From contig NZ_JACDXV010000001.1 in assembly GCF_015158295.1 (NCBI RefSeq), positions 682,001 through 746,000 of the forward strand: a stretch of 64,000 nt of DNA. Reading direction: 5' to 3'. Positions within the stretch are counted from its first letter, which is position 1; each line of letters opens with the position of its first letter. The notes beneath the pieces are model-generated. The model saw only the letters and a program-made list of their open reading frames with translations. It did no database searches and was not told the origin of the DNA. This document shows positions 1 to 9,611 of the stretch, one piece after another. The translations under genes were made by a program, and so were the position numbers. This DNA is from Devosia faecipullorum. Its GTDB lineage: Bacteria; Pseudomonadota; Alphaproteobacteria; Rhizobiales; Devosiaceae.

Positions 1-1731
1 GAAGCGATAGGAACGCGTGATATTGCCCACGGTGACGACCAGGCTGTCGCCATTGCTCAGCATCAGGTCGGCCGGCAGGTTTTCCGGTGTGATGGCGCCA
101 TTGGCAATCGAGTTGTGCGGGCCTGCCCCCAGACCCAGCAGATCGCCCGTCAACACGCCGTTGCGCGTCGTGATGAAGGAAACTGGCTGGGTATTGGTCG
201 TGCCGGCAGAAATCTCCACCGCACCATTGCGCAGCATGGCCGTGACGGTGCTGTCGCCGGTCAGGGTGCGCAGCTCGTTCTGGATGGCCGACATCATGGA
301 ATTAATGTTGCCCAGCGCCGAAATGGCGGTTTCGCCTGCACTAGCCATTGTGTCTGCTGCACGCGCACCGGGCGGGTAGGTGATGCTGAGTTCGCCCGTG
401 CCGGCATTGTAATTGGCGATCGAGCCGGGGAAAGCAGTCTGGATTGCGCTCACCAGGCCGGCGCCATCGGGGTTAAGCGGCGCAGCAAAGGGAATTGTTG
501 TCTGCGTCGGATTGCCGATCTGGAATCCCCCAGCCGCGTGAATTGCGGCGAGGTCATTGGAACCGATCTGCAAAACCGTCGTTGCCGAACCCGTGACGAA
601 TCCCGGAAAGGCCGCATCGAAAGACACGCCTCCCGCGCCGGCAGCCGAGGCGGCGGGCGTCCAGGCAGTCGTGGAATAGGTGATGTCGAGATTGCCGGTG
701 ACCGGATTATAGACCGCCGAAGTACCGGCGGGCAAAGTATCCTCGACGGCCTGAATCAGGCCCGCCGCATCCGCCGAATAGCTGCCGTAGAACGGAATAG
801 GCATACCACCCACATTGAGATCGCCTACGCCATGCAGCGCCGCGAGATTGGCACTGGGGATATTGATGCGCATCGTGCTCGTAGCCGATCCGGCGGTCGC
901 GCCGCCAATGCCTACCGCCGGATTGGCGACGCCATTGGTATCGAACCGCAGGTTATAGGTCGCGCCGCCAATGGTGACGGTCAGCATGTCGGCATCGTTG
1001 ACCACGCTATTGGCCAGCGCCGTGCCCACCAGATTGGCGCCGGTAGCGCGCGCCGGAACAGTCATCGTATTATTGGGCGGAATTGCCTTGCCCGTCGTCG
1101 TATGCGGATAATAGGGCGCGCCAGCCACCGAACCATAAGACCACGGCCTCAGCAATTCGCTGTTCGGAGTGGTCGCATTATAGCTTGCCGTCTTGGGCAA
1201 TTGCGGCAAGTTGGCCTGGTAATTGATCGTCCGGGTGACGTTTGCAGGCAGGAAGGCGTTGGACAGCTTGATGACCTCAGGCACCGAGCCGGAAATATTG
1301 CCCGTGCCAGCATCGATCGGCAGGCCCTTGAGATAATAGCCGGCGCCATTGACCAACAGACCATCCTTGTCGATCTCGAAATCGCCACGGCGGGTGAAGA
1401 AGTTCGAGCCGGCAAAAACCGAATTACCGTCCGACTGACCGACCTTAGGCTCGACCACAAAGAAGCCGCCCGAATTGAGCGCGATATAGGTCTCGTTGGC
1501 ACTGGTCTGGATGTCGCCCTGGAGATTGTTGGTGGCGCGGGACTGCGCCAGAACGGCTCCCGGAACCTGCGACTTGAGCGGGGCGTCGGGAATGAGGTCG
1601 ACAAAGCTCGTTTCCATGCGCTTGTAGCCCACGGTCTGCGAGTTGGCGATATTGCCCGAAATATTCTCCAATGCATGCGCCTGCGCCCGCAGGCCGGTCA
1701 CCGCACTGGAAAGAGCCCCATAGATACCCAT
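1..1731 (-). CDS. flgE: Flagellar hook protein FlgE (3' end cut by window edge)
   Basis: The product would polymerise into the hook joining the flagellar rod to the filament, outside the cell. The minus-strand frame stays open from the ATG at 1731 to the window edge (577 codons seen). It starts MGIYGALSSAVTGLRAQAHA, followed by LENISGNIANSQTVGYKR, the N-terminal signature of rod/hook axial proteins, and then hook-type variable domains rich in Thr, Asn and Gly. A GGAG ribosome site lies about 6 nt upstream. The C-terminal axial helix is outside the window. The family call is firm; separation from other hook-basal body proteins rests on its length and the start sequence. Confidence 0.9.
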   Translation of the reverse strand, partial: MGIYGALSSAVTGLRAQAHALENISGNIANSQTVGYKRMETSFVDLIPDAPLKSQVPGAVLAQSRATNNLQGDIQTSANETYIALNSGGFFVVEPKVGQSDGNSVFAGSNFFTRRGDFEIDKDGLLVNGAGYYLKGLPIDAGTGNISGSVPEVIKLSNAFLPANVTRTINYQANLPQLPKTASYNATTPNSELLRPWSYGSVAGAPYYPHTTTGKAIPPNNTMTVPARATGANLVGTALANSVVNDADMLTVTIGGATYNLRFDTNGVANPAVGIGGATAGSATSTMRINIPSANLAALHGVGDLNVGGMPIPFYGSYSADAAGLIQAVEDTLPAGTSAVYNPVTGNLDITYSTTAWTPAASAAGAGGVSFDAAFPGFVTGSATTVLQIGSNDLAAIHAAGGFQIGNPTQTTIPFAAPLNPDGAGLVSAIQTAFPGSIANYNAGTGELSITYPPGARAADTMASAGETAISALGNINSMMSAIQNELRTLTGDSTVTAMLRNGAVEISAGTTNTQPVSFITTRNGVLTGDLLGLGAGPHNSIANGAITPENLPADLMLSNGDSLVVTVGNITRSYRF

Positions 1732-1969
1732 CTGTCACTCCATAAACCCGGTCGCGCCCAATGACGCATTCGCCAAATACCAATGCAAAGCCCGTACCAA
1801 CTTTCTTACGCATTGATTTTGTTGATATTTTTGTGGGTTGACCGACCAAATATGGCCGCAAGGCGGCAGAAGAGTCCGGGCGGGCGGGCAGATTTTGCCG
1901 CCTGCTTGTGAAACCCCTGCCATTCGCGTAAATCGGCTACTGACCCGAACCCGCACCGATCAGGCCACA
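1732..1969. promoter_or_regulatory. Divergent intergenic region, flgE / ATPase
   Basis: About 240 bases between two divergent starts. It is AT-richer than its surroundings around 1800-1850 (runs such as TTGTTGATATTTTTG), as expected of promoters. I could not assign a convincing sigma-28 or sigma-54 box by eye. Confidence 0.4.
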
Positions 1970-2836
1970 ATGCTGTTTTCCAGCGTCGATGAATTTGTCA
2001 AAGCGCCTAGCCGCGCCATCACCGTGTTCGGCATGGCCGGCGTCGGCAAGACGCGCCTGTCAAACATGCTGCGCGAGAACCATTGGTTCCACTATTCCGC
2101 CGATTATCGGATCGGTACGCGCTATATGGGCGAATTCATCGTCGATAATTTCAAGCGCGAAGCGATGAAAGTGCCGTTCCTGGCGCAACTTCTGCGCACG
2201 GATTCGATCTATATCTCGTCCAATATCACCTTCGACAATCTCGATCCGCTCTCGACCTATCTCGGCACGCCCGGCGATCCCAATCGCGGCGGCCTGCCCC
2301 TGGCCGAATATCAGCGCCGGCAGGAACAGCACCGTATCGCCGAAATCGCCGCCTTGGGCGACGTGCCCTATTTCATCGAGCGGGCCAAGGCGCTTTATGG
2401 TTACGACAATTTCATCGCCGATACCGGCGGTTCGCTGATCGAGGTTATCGATCCGACCAATCCCGATGATCCCGTGATCAAGACCCTCACGGAACACACC
2501 GCCCTCATCTATATTCGCGGCACCGAGGAGAATGCGGCCGATCTGGTCAGGCGCTTCAGGAAATCGCCCAAGCCGATGTATTATCGCCCCGAATTCCTCA
2601 TCGAGAAATGGGCCGAATACAAGCTGATCCAGGGCATACACGGTGACGACGACGTCGATCCCGCTGGCTTCGGCGCCTGGGGCTTCGAGGCCCTGCTGCA
2701 TGACCGCCTGCCGCGCTATCAGGCGCTGGCCGACAATTTCGGCTATGTGGTGGAAGCCTCCGACCTCGCCATTGTCCGCGACGGCGACGAATTCGTCGAT
2801 CTCGTCGCGGCAGCGATCGAAAAGCGAATGCGCTAG
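1970..2836 (+). CDS. P-loop ATPase of unknown role next to metA
   Basis: A 288-aa protein with a clear Walker A, GMAGVGKT, at residues 21-28, near the N-terminus as in small nucleoside-kinase-like ATPases. Motifs further on, such as YIRGTEENA and the C-terminal VVEASDLAIV, are recognisable as a conserved alphaproteobacterial family but give no known reaction. The frame extends upstream to 1838, but the added residues are low-complexity (GGRRVRAGG), so the ATG at 1970 is preferred; its ribosome site is weak. It sits 67 nt upstream of metA on the same strand and may be cotranscribed. No function is proposed beyond ATP or GTP binding. Confidence 0.7.
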   Translation: MLFSSVDEFVKAPSRAITVFGMAGVGKTRLSNMLRENHWFHYSADYRIGTRYMGEFIVDNFKREAMKVPFLAQLLRTDSIYISSNITFDNLDPLSTYLGTPGDPNRGGLPLAEYQRRQEQHRIAEIAALGDVPYFIERAKALYGYDNFIADTGGSLIEVIDPTNPDDPVIKTLTEHTALIYIRGTEENAADLVRRFRKSPKPMYYRPEFLIEKWAEYKLIQGIHGDDDVDPAGFGAWGFEALLHDRLPRYQALADNFGYVVEASDLAIVRDGDEFVDLVAAAIEKRMR

Positions 2837-2903
2837 CGCGCCCCTGCTCAGGGTCGCGCACAGCTTGAATCGCCTTCTCATCGCACCCAGCTAAGAGGCT
2901 GCC

Positions 2904-3815
2904 ATGCCTATTCGAATTCCCGACAACCTGCCCGCCAGAAAAACCCTCGAAGCCGAGGGCGTCTATGTGATGGATTCCAGCCGCGCCGCGCGGCAGGACA
3001 TTCGCCCGCTTGAATTCGGCCTGCTCAACCTGATGCCGAACAAGGAACGCACCGAGACCCAGTTCACCCGGCTGATCGGCGCGACCCCGCTGCAGATCAA
3101 TCTCAGCCTCGTGCGCATCACCGAGCACCAGTCCAAGCACACGTCCGAAGAATATCTCAACAGCTTCTACCAGACCTGGGAAGAGGTGAAGGAGCGCAAG
3201 TTCGACGGCTTCATCATCACCGGCGCGCCCATCGCCAATATTCCCTTCGAGGAAGTGCGCTACTGGCCCGAAATGCTCGAAATCATGGAATGGACGCGCA
3301 CCAATGTGCACCATACTATGTTCATCTGCTGGGGCGCGCAGGCGGCCCTCCATCATTTCCACGGCACTCGTCGCTATCGCATGGACAAGAAGGCGTTCGG
3401 CGTCTTCCGGCACCGGATCGTCAAACCCGGCTCGCCCTGGCTGCGAGGACTTTCGGACAATCCGATGATACCCGTCTCGCGCTATAACGACATCGATCGC
3501 ACCTCGCTGAGCGGCGATCTCGACGTGTTGGTCGACAATGACGAGCTGGGCCTCTGCATGCTGGAGCGCAGCGACGGGCGCGCGGTCTATTTCCTCAACC
3601 ATCTGGAATATGACAACCGCTCGCTGGCCGACGAATATGAGCGCGACATCGCCGCCGGTCTCGACACTCCGCCACCGGCCAATCTCTTCCCCGAAGACGA
3701 CACCAGCCGCGAGCCGGAAAACCGCTGGCGCAGCCACGCTCACCTGTTGTTCCAGAACTGGATCAACGAGATCTACCAGACCACGCCCTACCGGCTGGAC
3801 GAGATCGGACAATAA
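2904..3815 (+). CDS. metA: Homoserine O-acyltransferase MetA
   Basis: Acylates L-homoserine from acetyl- or succinyl-CoA, the first committed step of methionine synthesis, in the cytoplasm. The 303-aa length is standard for MetA. The catalytic Cys is C142 in FICWGAQAAL, and the His/Glu part is in YFLNHLEYD. The segment TGAPIANIPFEEV places Ala at residue 111, a position where family knowledge links Glu to acetyl-CoA use and Gly to succinyl-CoA use; Ala fits neither rule, so the donor cannot be read from sequence. The start follows an AGAGG site. A P-loop ATPase gene precedes it. Confidence 0.93.
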   Translation: MPIRIPDNLPARKTLEAEGVYVMDSSRAARQDIRPLEFGLLNLMPNKERTETQFTRLIGATPLQINLSLVRITEHQSKHTSEEYLNSFYQTWEEVKERKFDGFIITGAPIANIPFEEVRYWPEMLEIMEWTRTNVHHTMFICWGAQAALHHFHGTRRYRMDKKAFGVFRHRIVKPGSPWLRGLSDNPMIPVSRYNDIDRTSLSGDLDVLVDNDELGLCMLERSDGRAVYFLNHLEYDNRSLADEYERDIAAGLDTPPPANLFPEDDTSREPENRWRSHAHLLFQNWINEIYQTTPYRLDEIGQ

Positions 3816-3835
3816 GCCACCGACGATCCGGCTTT

Positions 3836-3906
3836 CGTCACCACCGGGCTTGTCCCGGTGGTCCATGCCGCCGGACTGGGTTGCCGGAACAAGTCCGGCA
3901 ATGGCG
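3836..3906. repeat. REP-like palindromic repeat, copy A
   Basis: Palindrome CACCGGGCTTGTCCCGGTG is followed by TCCATGC, then a second imperfect hairpin of GCCGGAACAAGTCCGGC type. Copies B (about 6945) and C (about 22457) share the CCCGG-centred palindrome and the trailing ATCCAT-like word, so this is a dispersed intergenic repeat and not a gene-specific element. Confidence 0.65.
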
Positions 3907-3992
3907 ACTAGCTTCAGGCATCGCTTCTGCCCCCGCCTCTTTCCAAACCGCCCGGCGCTCCCTACCTTGCTAGGAAATCTAGGGAAGCCACC

Positions 3993-5444
3993 TTGCCGCA
4001 GCCGCCGACCAATATCACCGACGAACTGGGCATTGCCCTGTCCAATCTGGCCGATAGCGCAACCGGTGTTTTCACGCCCACGCTGCGCCTCGGCGTCACC
4101 GGGCTCAGCCGCGCCGGCAAGACCATCTTCATCACCGCTCTGGTCCACAATCTGCTGACCCAGGGCCGCCTGCCGGGCTTCGCGCCGCTGGCCGAAGGCC
4201 GCTTCATCGGCGCCAGACTGGCCGAATATCCCGACGCCACCATTCCCCGCTTCGCCTATGAACAGCATATGGCGGCCCTTTCGGCCGGCACTCCGACCTG
4301 GCCCGAAAGCACGCGACGGATTTCCCAATTGCGGCTGGTGCTGAAATTCCAGTCGGCCAAGTGGTGGGCGGGCATGACCGGCCCCGCCATTCTCAATCTC
4401 GACATCGTCGATTATCCCGGCGAATGGCTGCTCGATCTGCCTTTGCTCGGCCTCTCCTTCGCCGAGTGGAGCGTCGAGGCGCTGGAGCGGGCCCGCCAGC
4501 CCGGCCATGAAGACGAAGCCGGAGAATTCCTGCGCGAGCTGGACAGCACCGACATCGCTAAGCCGGCCAATGATCCCGATGCCGAACGGCTGGCCGCCGC
4601 CTTCACCACCTATCTGCGCCGCTCGCGCGAGCATGGCGCGCTCTCCACGCTGCCGCCGGGCCGGTTCCTGCTGCCGGGCGACCTCGAAGGCTCGCCCGCC
4701 CTCACCTTCGCGCCCCTGCCGCGCCCGCAAGCGGCACAGCGCCATTCCAGCCTCTATGCCATGCTGGAAAACCGCTACGAAGCCTACAAGGCCCAGGTCG
4801 TCCGCCCCTTTTTCCGTGACCATTTCGCCCGGCTGGACCGACAGGTAGTGCTGGTCGATACGCTGCGCGCCCTCAATACCGGCCCCGCCGCCGTCAACGA
4901 CCTCGAAACCGCTCTCACCGCAGTTCTGGCCTATTTCCGTCAGGGCGAGGCCAATCCGCTGCTGCGGCCCTTTTCCCGCCGCATCGACCGCATTCTCTTT
5001 GCCGCCACCAAGGCCGACCATGTGCATCACACCAGTCATGACCGGCTGGAAGCCATCCTCAACCGGCTCGTGGCCAGCGCCAGCAAGCGCGCCCGCTTCG
5101 CCGGGGCCGAAACACGCTCCATCGCCATGGCCGGCATCCGCGCCACCAGCGAGGGCACGATCCGCGAAAACGGCGAAACCCTGCCCACATTGATCGGCAC
5201 GCCGCTCGAAGGCGAGGTGCTGGACGGCACACGCTATGACGGCAGGACCGAAATTGCGTTATTTCCCGGTGACTTACCCGAACGGCCGGATTCATTGTTC
5301 GAAGGCGGTAATCCGGTAGCGCTCAATTTTCTCCGTTTCGCGCCGCCGCAACATCTGGAGCGCAACGCGGCTGGCGATCCGGTCCTGCCCCATATCCGAC
5401 TCGACCGAGCCTTGGACTATCTCATCGGAGACTGGTTGGCATGA
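3993..5444 (+). CDS. YcjX-family P-loop GTPase/ATPase
   Basis: A DUF463/YcjX protein of 483 aa, usually paired with a YcjF membrane partner and tied to envelope stress in enterobacteria. Walker A is GLSRAGKT at residues 37-44; other visible blocks include the segment around IVDYPGEWLLDLPL and ATKADHVHH, which resembles a G4-type NKxD loop. The start is TTG at 3993, chosen because AGGGA lies 8 nt upstream and the conserved N-terminal helix begins right after it. Its last four bases overlap the start of the ycjF-like gene, so the two are probably translationally coupled. Confidence 0.88.
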   Translation: MPQPPTNITDELGIALSNLADSATGVFTPTLRLGVTGLSRAGKTIFITALVHNLLTQGRLPGFAPLAEGRFIGARLAEYPDATIPRFAYEQHMAALSAGTPTWPESTRRISQLRLVLKFQSAKWWAGMTGPAILNLDIVDYPGEWLLDLPLLGLSFAEWSVEALERARQPGHEDEAGEFLRELDSTDIAKPANDPDAERLAAAFTTYLRRSREHGALSTLPPGRFLLPGDLEGSPALTFAPLPRPQAAQRHSSLYAMLENRYEAYKAQVVRPFFRDHFARLDRQVVLVDTLRALNTGPAAVNDLETALTAVLAYFRQGEANPLLRPFSRRIDRILFAATKADHVHHTSHDRLEAILNRLVASASKRARFAGAETRSIAMAGIRATSEGTIRENGETLPTLIGTPLEGEVLDGTRYDGRTEIALFPGDLPERPDSLFEGGNPVALNFLRFAPPQHLERNAAGDPVLPHIRLDRALDYLIGDWLA

Positions 5445-6457
5445 AGCGTCCTGTTGCCCACACGATCACCCGTTCGGGGGACGAAGCCGAGCCGGGCCGA
5501 GTCCCCCGCGCCTTCACGCCCGATCGCGCCGAAATCGTCGAGATCGCCTTCGAGCCTGAGCCCGATCCGCAATTGGTGGCGCCCCCGCCGCCGCGCATGG
5601 GCTGGATCGGCAAGCTGGCCTGGACCAGTGGCAGCATTCTGGTCTCCGCCGGGCTCGGCCTCGCCGCCGACCGGCTGATCCGCGACCTTTTCGCCAGCAA
5701 TCCCTATCTGGGCTATATCGGCCTCGGCGTTCTCGGAGCGTTCATCGTCGCCATCGCCGTCCTGGTGCTGCGCGAAATGCTCGCCTTGCGCCGCCTGCGC
5801 GTGCTCGACGCGCTCAAGGCCGAGGCCGCCCGCGCCAGCGCCGACAATGACCGCAAGCGCGCCGACGCAGTGCTTGGCCAGCTCGATGGCGTCTATTCCC
5901 ATCGCGCCGACCTGGCCCGCGCCCGCGAGACGGTCAACCAGCATCTGCCCGACCTGTTCGATGGCACCGAGGTCATCGCGCTGGCGGAGCGCACATTGAT
6001 GGCCCCGCTCGACGCCCGCGCCAAGGCGCTGACCGCCGCCTCCGCCCGGCGCGTTGCCCTGGTGACGGCGATTTCGCCCCGCGCGCTGATCGACATCGCC
6101 TTCGTCATCTATGAAAGCATCCGCCTCGCCGGTTCCATCGCGGCGCTCTACGGCGCGCGACCGGGCTTTTTCGGCTTCTGGCGGCTGGCCGGGTCGGTGC
6201 TGGCGCATTTGGCCGTCACCGGCGGGCTGGTGCTCACCGATGGCGTGGTGGAACAACTTGTAGGCCAGGGCCTCGCCGCAAAGCTGTCGGCGCGGCTGGG
6301 CGAGGGCGTGGTCAACGGGCTGATGACCGTCCGTGTCGGCATCGCCGCCATGCGCGTGGTCCGCCCCCTGCCCTTCGAAACCCTGCCCCAACCCATGGTG
6401 CGCGATTACATTCCCGAACTGGTGAAGGTCACGCAGGACGCTGGAAAAAGCGCGTAG
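5441..6457 (+). CDS. YcjF-like membrane protein (TIGR01620/DUF697)
   Basis: Inner-membrane partner of the YcjX-type NTPase. The 338-aa protein has a Pro-rich cytoplasmic N-terminus (EPDPQLVAPPPP), two transmembrane helices at roughly residues 58-80 and 88-110, and a C-terminal DUF697 region with the typical ARRVALVTAISPRALIDIAFV block. Its ATG overlaps the ycjX stop by 4 nt. Family and pairing are clear; the biochemical role is not established. Confidence 0.85.
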   Translation: MKRPVAHTITRSGDEAEPGRVPRAFTPDRAEIVEIAFEPEPDPQLVAPPPPRMGWIGKLAWTSGSILVSAGLGLAADRLIRDLFASNPYLGYIGLGVLGAFIVAIAVLVLREMLALRRLRVLDALKAEAARASADNDRKRADAVLGQLDGVYSHRADLARARETVNQHLPDLFDGTEVIALAERTLMAPLDARAKALTAASARRVALVTAISPRALIDIAFVIYESIRLAGSIAALYGARPGFFGFWRLAGSVLAHLAVTGGLVLTDGVVEQLVGQGLAAKLSARLGEGVVNGLMTVRVGIAAMRVVRPLPFETLPQPMVRDYIPELVKVTQDAGKSA

Positions 6458-6555
6458 AGAGGCTTGCGGAGTGCCGGCTCCTGCGCCCCTCACTCCTCAG
6501 GGAAAGGGATTGGGTGAGGGGTGAAGGCACACGGCGTCCGCCGCAAGTGCGATGG

Positions 6556-6876
6556 TCAATCCTTGGCCGCGCTCGGCGCCAGGGTCAGTTTCAATCCGTC
6601 CAGCGCGTCCGAACAGAGGATCTGACAGGAAAGGCGCGAGTTCGACTTCACGTCGCCCACGCTGTCCAGCATGTCCTCTTCGTCCTCGCTCGGCGCGCCG
6701 ACAATGTCCAGCCAATCGCCGTCCACATAGCAATGACAGGTGGCACAACTCAGCGCGCCGCCGCATTCGGCTTTGATATTGAGGCCCCAGTCCCGAATGA
6801 CCTCCATCACGCGCCAGCCCTCGAGCCCTTCAAGCTCATGGGTTTCGCCATTCTGGTCGGTAACGATGATCTTCAT
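6556..6876 (-). CDS. [2Fe-2S] ferredoxin
   Basis: A 106-aa adrenodoxin/putidaredoxin-type ferredoxin. Cluster ligands are C38, C44 and C47 (C-x5-C-x2-C in AECGGALSCATC) and C84 in RLSCQI. It lies downstream of a TrxR-like FAD reductase and the sulfite reductase operon on the same strand, so a natural inference is that it carries electrons from that reductase to CysI. The partner assignment is inference from position only. A second, diverged ferredoxin gene lies at 13122-13442. Confidence 0.9.
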   Translation of the reverse strand: MKIIVTDQNGETHELEGLEGWRVMEVIRDWGLNIKAECGGALSCATCHCYVDGDWLDIVGAPSEDEEDMLDSVGDVKSNSRLSCQILCSDALDGLKLTLAPSAAKD

Positions 6877-6943
6877 GCAGCGCTCCTCAACAGCGCAGTG
6901 GGGATAACGTCAAGTTGCCAGAACAACAAGACTATCATTGATC

Positions 6944-7050
6944 GTCACCACCCGGCTTGCCCGGGTGATCCATGCCTCAGCAAGATGGATGGTACGGACA
7001 AGTTTATCCTCGGGCGCGAAGCAACCCGTGGGCCGGGCAATGACGGCGTA
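6944..7050. repeat. REP-like palindromic repeat, copy B
   Basis: CGTCACCACCCGGCTTGCCC with its complement GGGTGATCCATGCC forms the same palindrome and tail as copy A, followed by a longer tail ending GGGCCGGGCAATGACGGCG. It fills most of the 190-nt gap between the ferredoxin and reductase genes. Confidence 0.6.
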
Positions 7051-7066
7051 AGGAGCGTGTTGCGCC

Positions 7067-8212
<1,146 letters not shown>

Positions 8213-8241
8213 TCAAAGGCGACGAGTATGCTCCACTTATC

Positions 8242-9516
8242 TCACGATACGCGGCGAAGGAAGGGGCGAGTGCCCAGAGGCACTTCGCTGACGCCCACCG
8301 GCTGATAGAAGATCGCCACCCTGGGCAGACGATCCTCGATCAGCGCCTGGCGGCTTGGCTCATGTGTCACCACCAGCGCATTGATGCCGCAACGTTGCAT
8401 ATGCGGAATCTGATCCTGCAAGACATCGCCTACGGCCCTGATTTCACCGGCATATTTGTAGCGCTCCACCAGCAGCCGCGCCGTCGAATAGCCGCGACCA
8501 TCGGTAAAGGTCGGAAACGTGATGGCAATGGAAGCAAATCGCGACAGGTCATCCGCCGCGTCCTCGATCTTGTCTCCCGGCGACACCAACAGGCCGAGCG
8601 GGTGCGGATTGGCCATGAACGCGACCCGGTCGGCGAGAAAAACAGCAAGCGGAACATGTACATAGCGCGCCTGCGACGGATCGATGCCTTCTTCCCAATC
8701 CTTGAACGGATCAGCGATGAACGCATCGTCTTTCCAGAGATTGTGGCGGTTTGCGGCTTTCATCGGATTGGCGATTGCCCCGCTGAAATCGTAATGGATG
8801 CCGCATTCCTTCTTGTTGAGGCCCCGCCAGCGGCCGGCGCGCGGGTCTTCGCCCTCGGCCACGATCGAGGTGCAGGGCGCGCAACCAATGGACTTGTAGC
8901 CCTTGGCATAGAGCGGATGCTCCGGCAGGTCATGTCTGCGGCGATATGCGATGACATCTTCATCGGTGAAATAGGCCAGCGGATTGACTTTGATACGGTC
9001 ATCGCTGGTCAATTCGAAATGCGGCAACACGCCGCGCTCGCGGGTCTGGTAGCGCTTCCGCCCCGTCACCCAGCCGCCATATTGCTCGGTGATCGGCTCC
9101 AGCGGCTCGGTCTTGCGGATATGGCAGCAGGAATCGGGGTCGGTCTGCCACAACTCTCCATTGGGATCGAAACGCTGCACATCGTTGGGGGCGGGATGGA
9201 CGGCGCGCACATCCTTGAGCCCGAACTGCTTTTTCAGCAATTCCACATAGGCCAGCGTCTCGGGAAAATGCTTGCCGGTTTCGAGGAAGTAGACCGGCAT
9301 GGACGGGTCCACCTGCGCCACCATATGCAGCAGCACCGCGGAATCCGCCCCGAACGATGAGACGATGGCCAGATCTCCCGGCAAGACATCGCTCACCGCA
9401 TAACGCAGCACCCCGACCGCATCCATTTCGTCGAACATGCCATTGAGCGCCACAACGCCAAGGGCACGGAGTTTCTCCTGGGCGACAGGCCGCGCGGCGC
9501 GTTCAGACTGGGTCAT
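8242..9516 (-). CDS. cysH: CysH-DUF934 fusion: adenylyl-sulfate reductase with DUF934 tail
   Basis: Reduces activated sulfate (APS or PAPS) to sulfite in cysteine synthesis. Residues 1 to about 260 are CysH: PP-loop SSFGADSA at 53-60, CC at 130-131 and CxxC at 212/215 (the [4Fe-4S] ligands of the APS-reductase subtype), and catalytic Cys in ECGIH at 237-241. From about residue 265 to 424 the protein continues without a stop into a complete DUF934 domain (DGRGYSTARLLVERYKYAGE, QIPHMQRCG), which is usually a separate gene beside cysI. The start at 9516 follows CAGGAGAATT; the longer upstream frame is Arg-rich and unlikely. Confidence 0.92.
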   Translation of the reverse strand: MTQSERAARPVAQEKLRALGVVALNGMFDEMDAVGVLRYAVSDVLPGDLAIVSSFGADSAVLLHMVAQVDPSMPVYFLETGKHFPETLAYVELLKKQFGLKDVRAVHPAPNDVQRFDPNGELWQTDPDSCCHIRKTEPLEPITEQYGGWVTGRKRYQTRERGVLPHFELTSDDRIKVNPLAYFTDEDVIAYRRRHDLPEHPLYAKGYKSIGCAPCTSIVAEGEDPRAGRWRGLNKKECGIHYDFSGAIANPMKAANRHNLWKDDAFIADPFKDWEEGIDPSQARYVHVPLAVFLADRVAFMANPHPLGLLVSPGDKIEDAADDLSRFASIAITFPTFTDGRGYSTARLLVERYKYAGEIRAVGDVLQDQIPHMQRCGINALVVTHEPSRQALIEDRLPRVAIFYQPVGVSEVPLGTRPFLRRVS

Positions 9517-9611
9517 GAAATTCTCCTGTTTCGCAACGACGCAGCTCCTGCGCCCCCTCGCCCGGCGCCTCCGCATCGACCTCTCCCATCAGCAGAGAGG
9601 TAAAGACCCGA

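Noticed and set aside
2837-2903. SAM-II riboswitch before metA
   Set aside because: The 67-nt gap has an AGCTTG and an AGCTAAGAGG word but lacks the conserved pseudoknot core (GTTAAA, paired loops), so no riboswitch is claimed.
2598-5039. 813-codon minus-strand frame across metA and ycjX
   Set aside because: It spans two well-recognised plus-strand genes and their gap, with no domain of its own.
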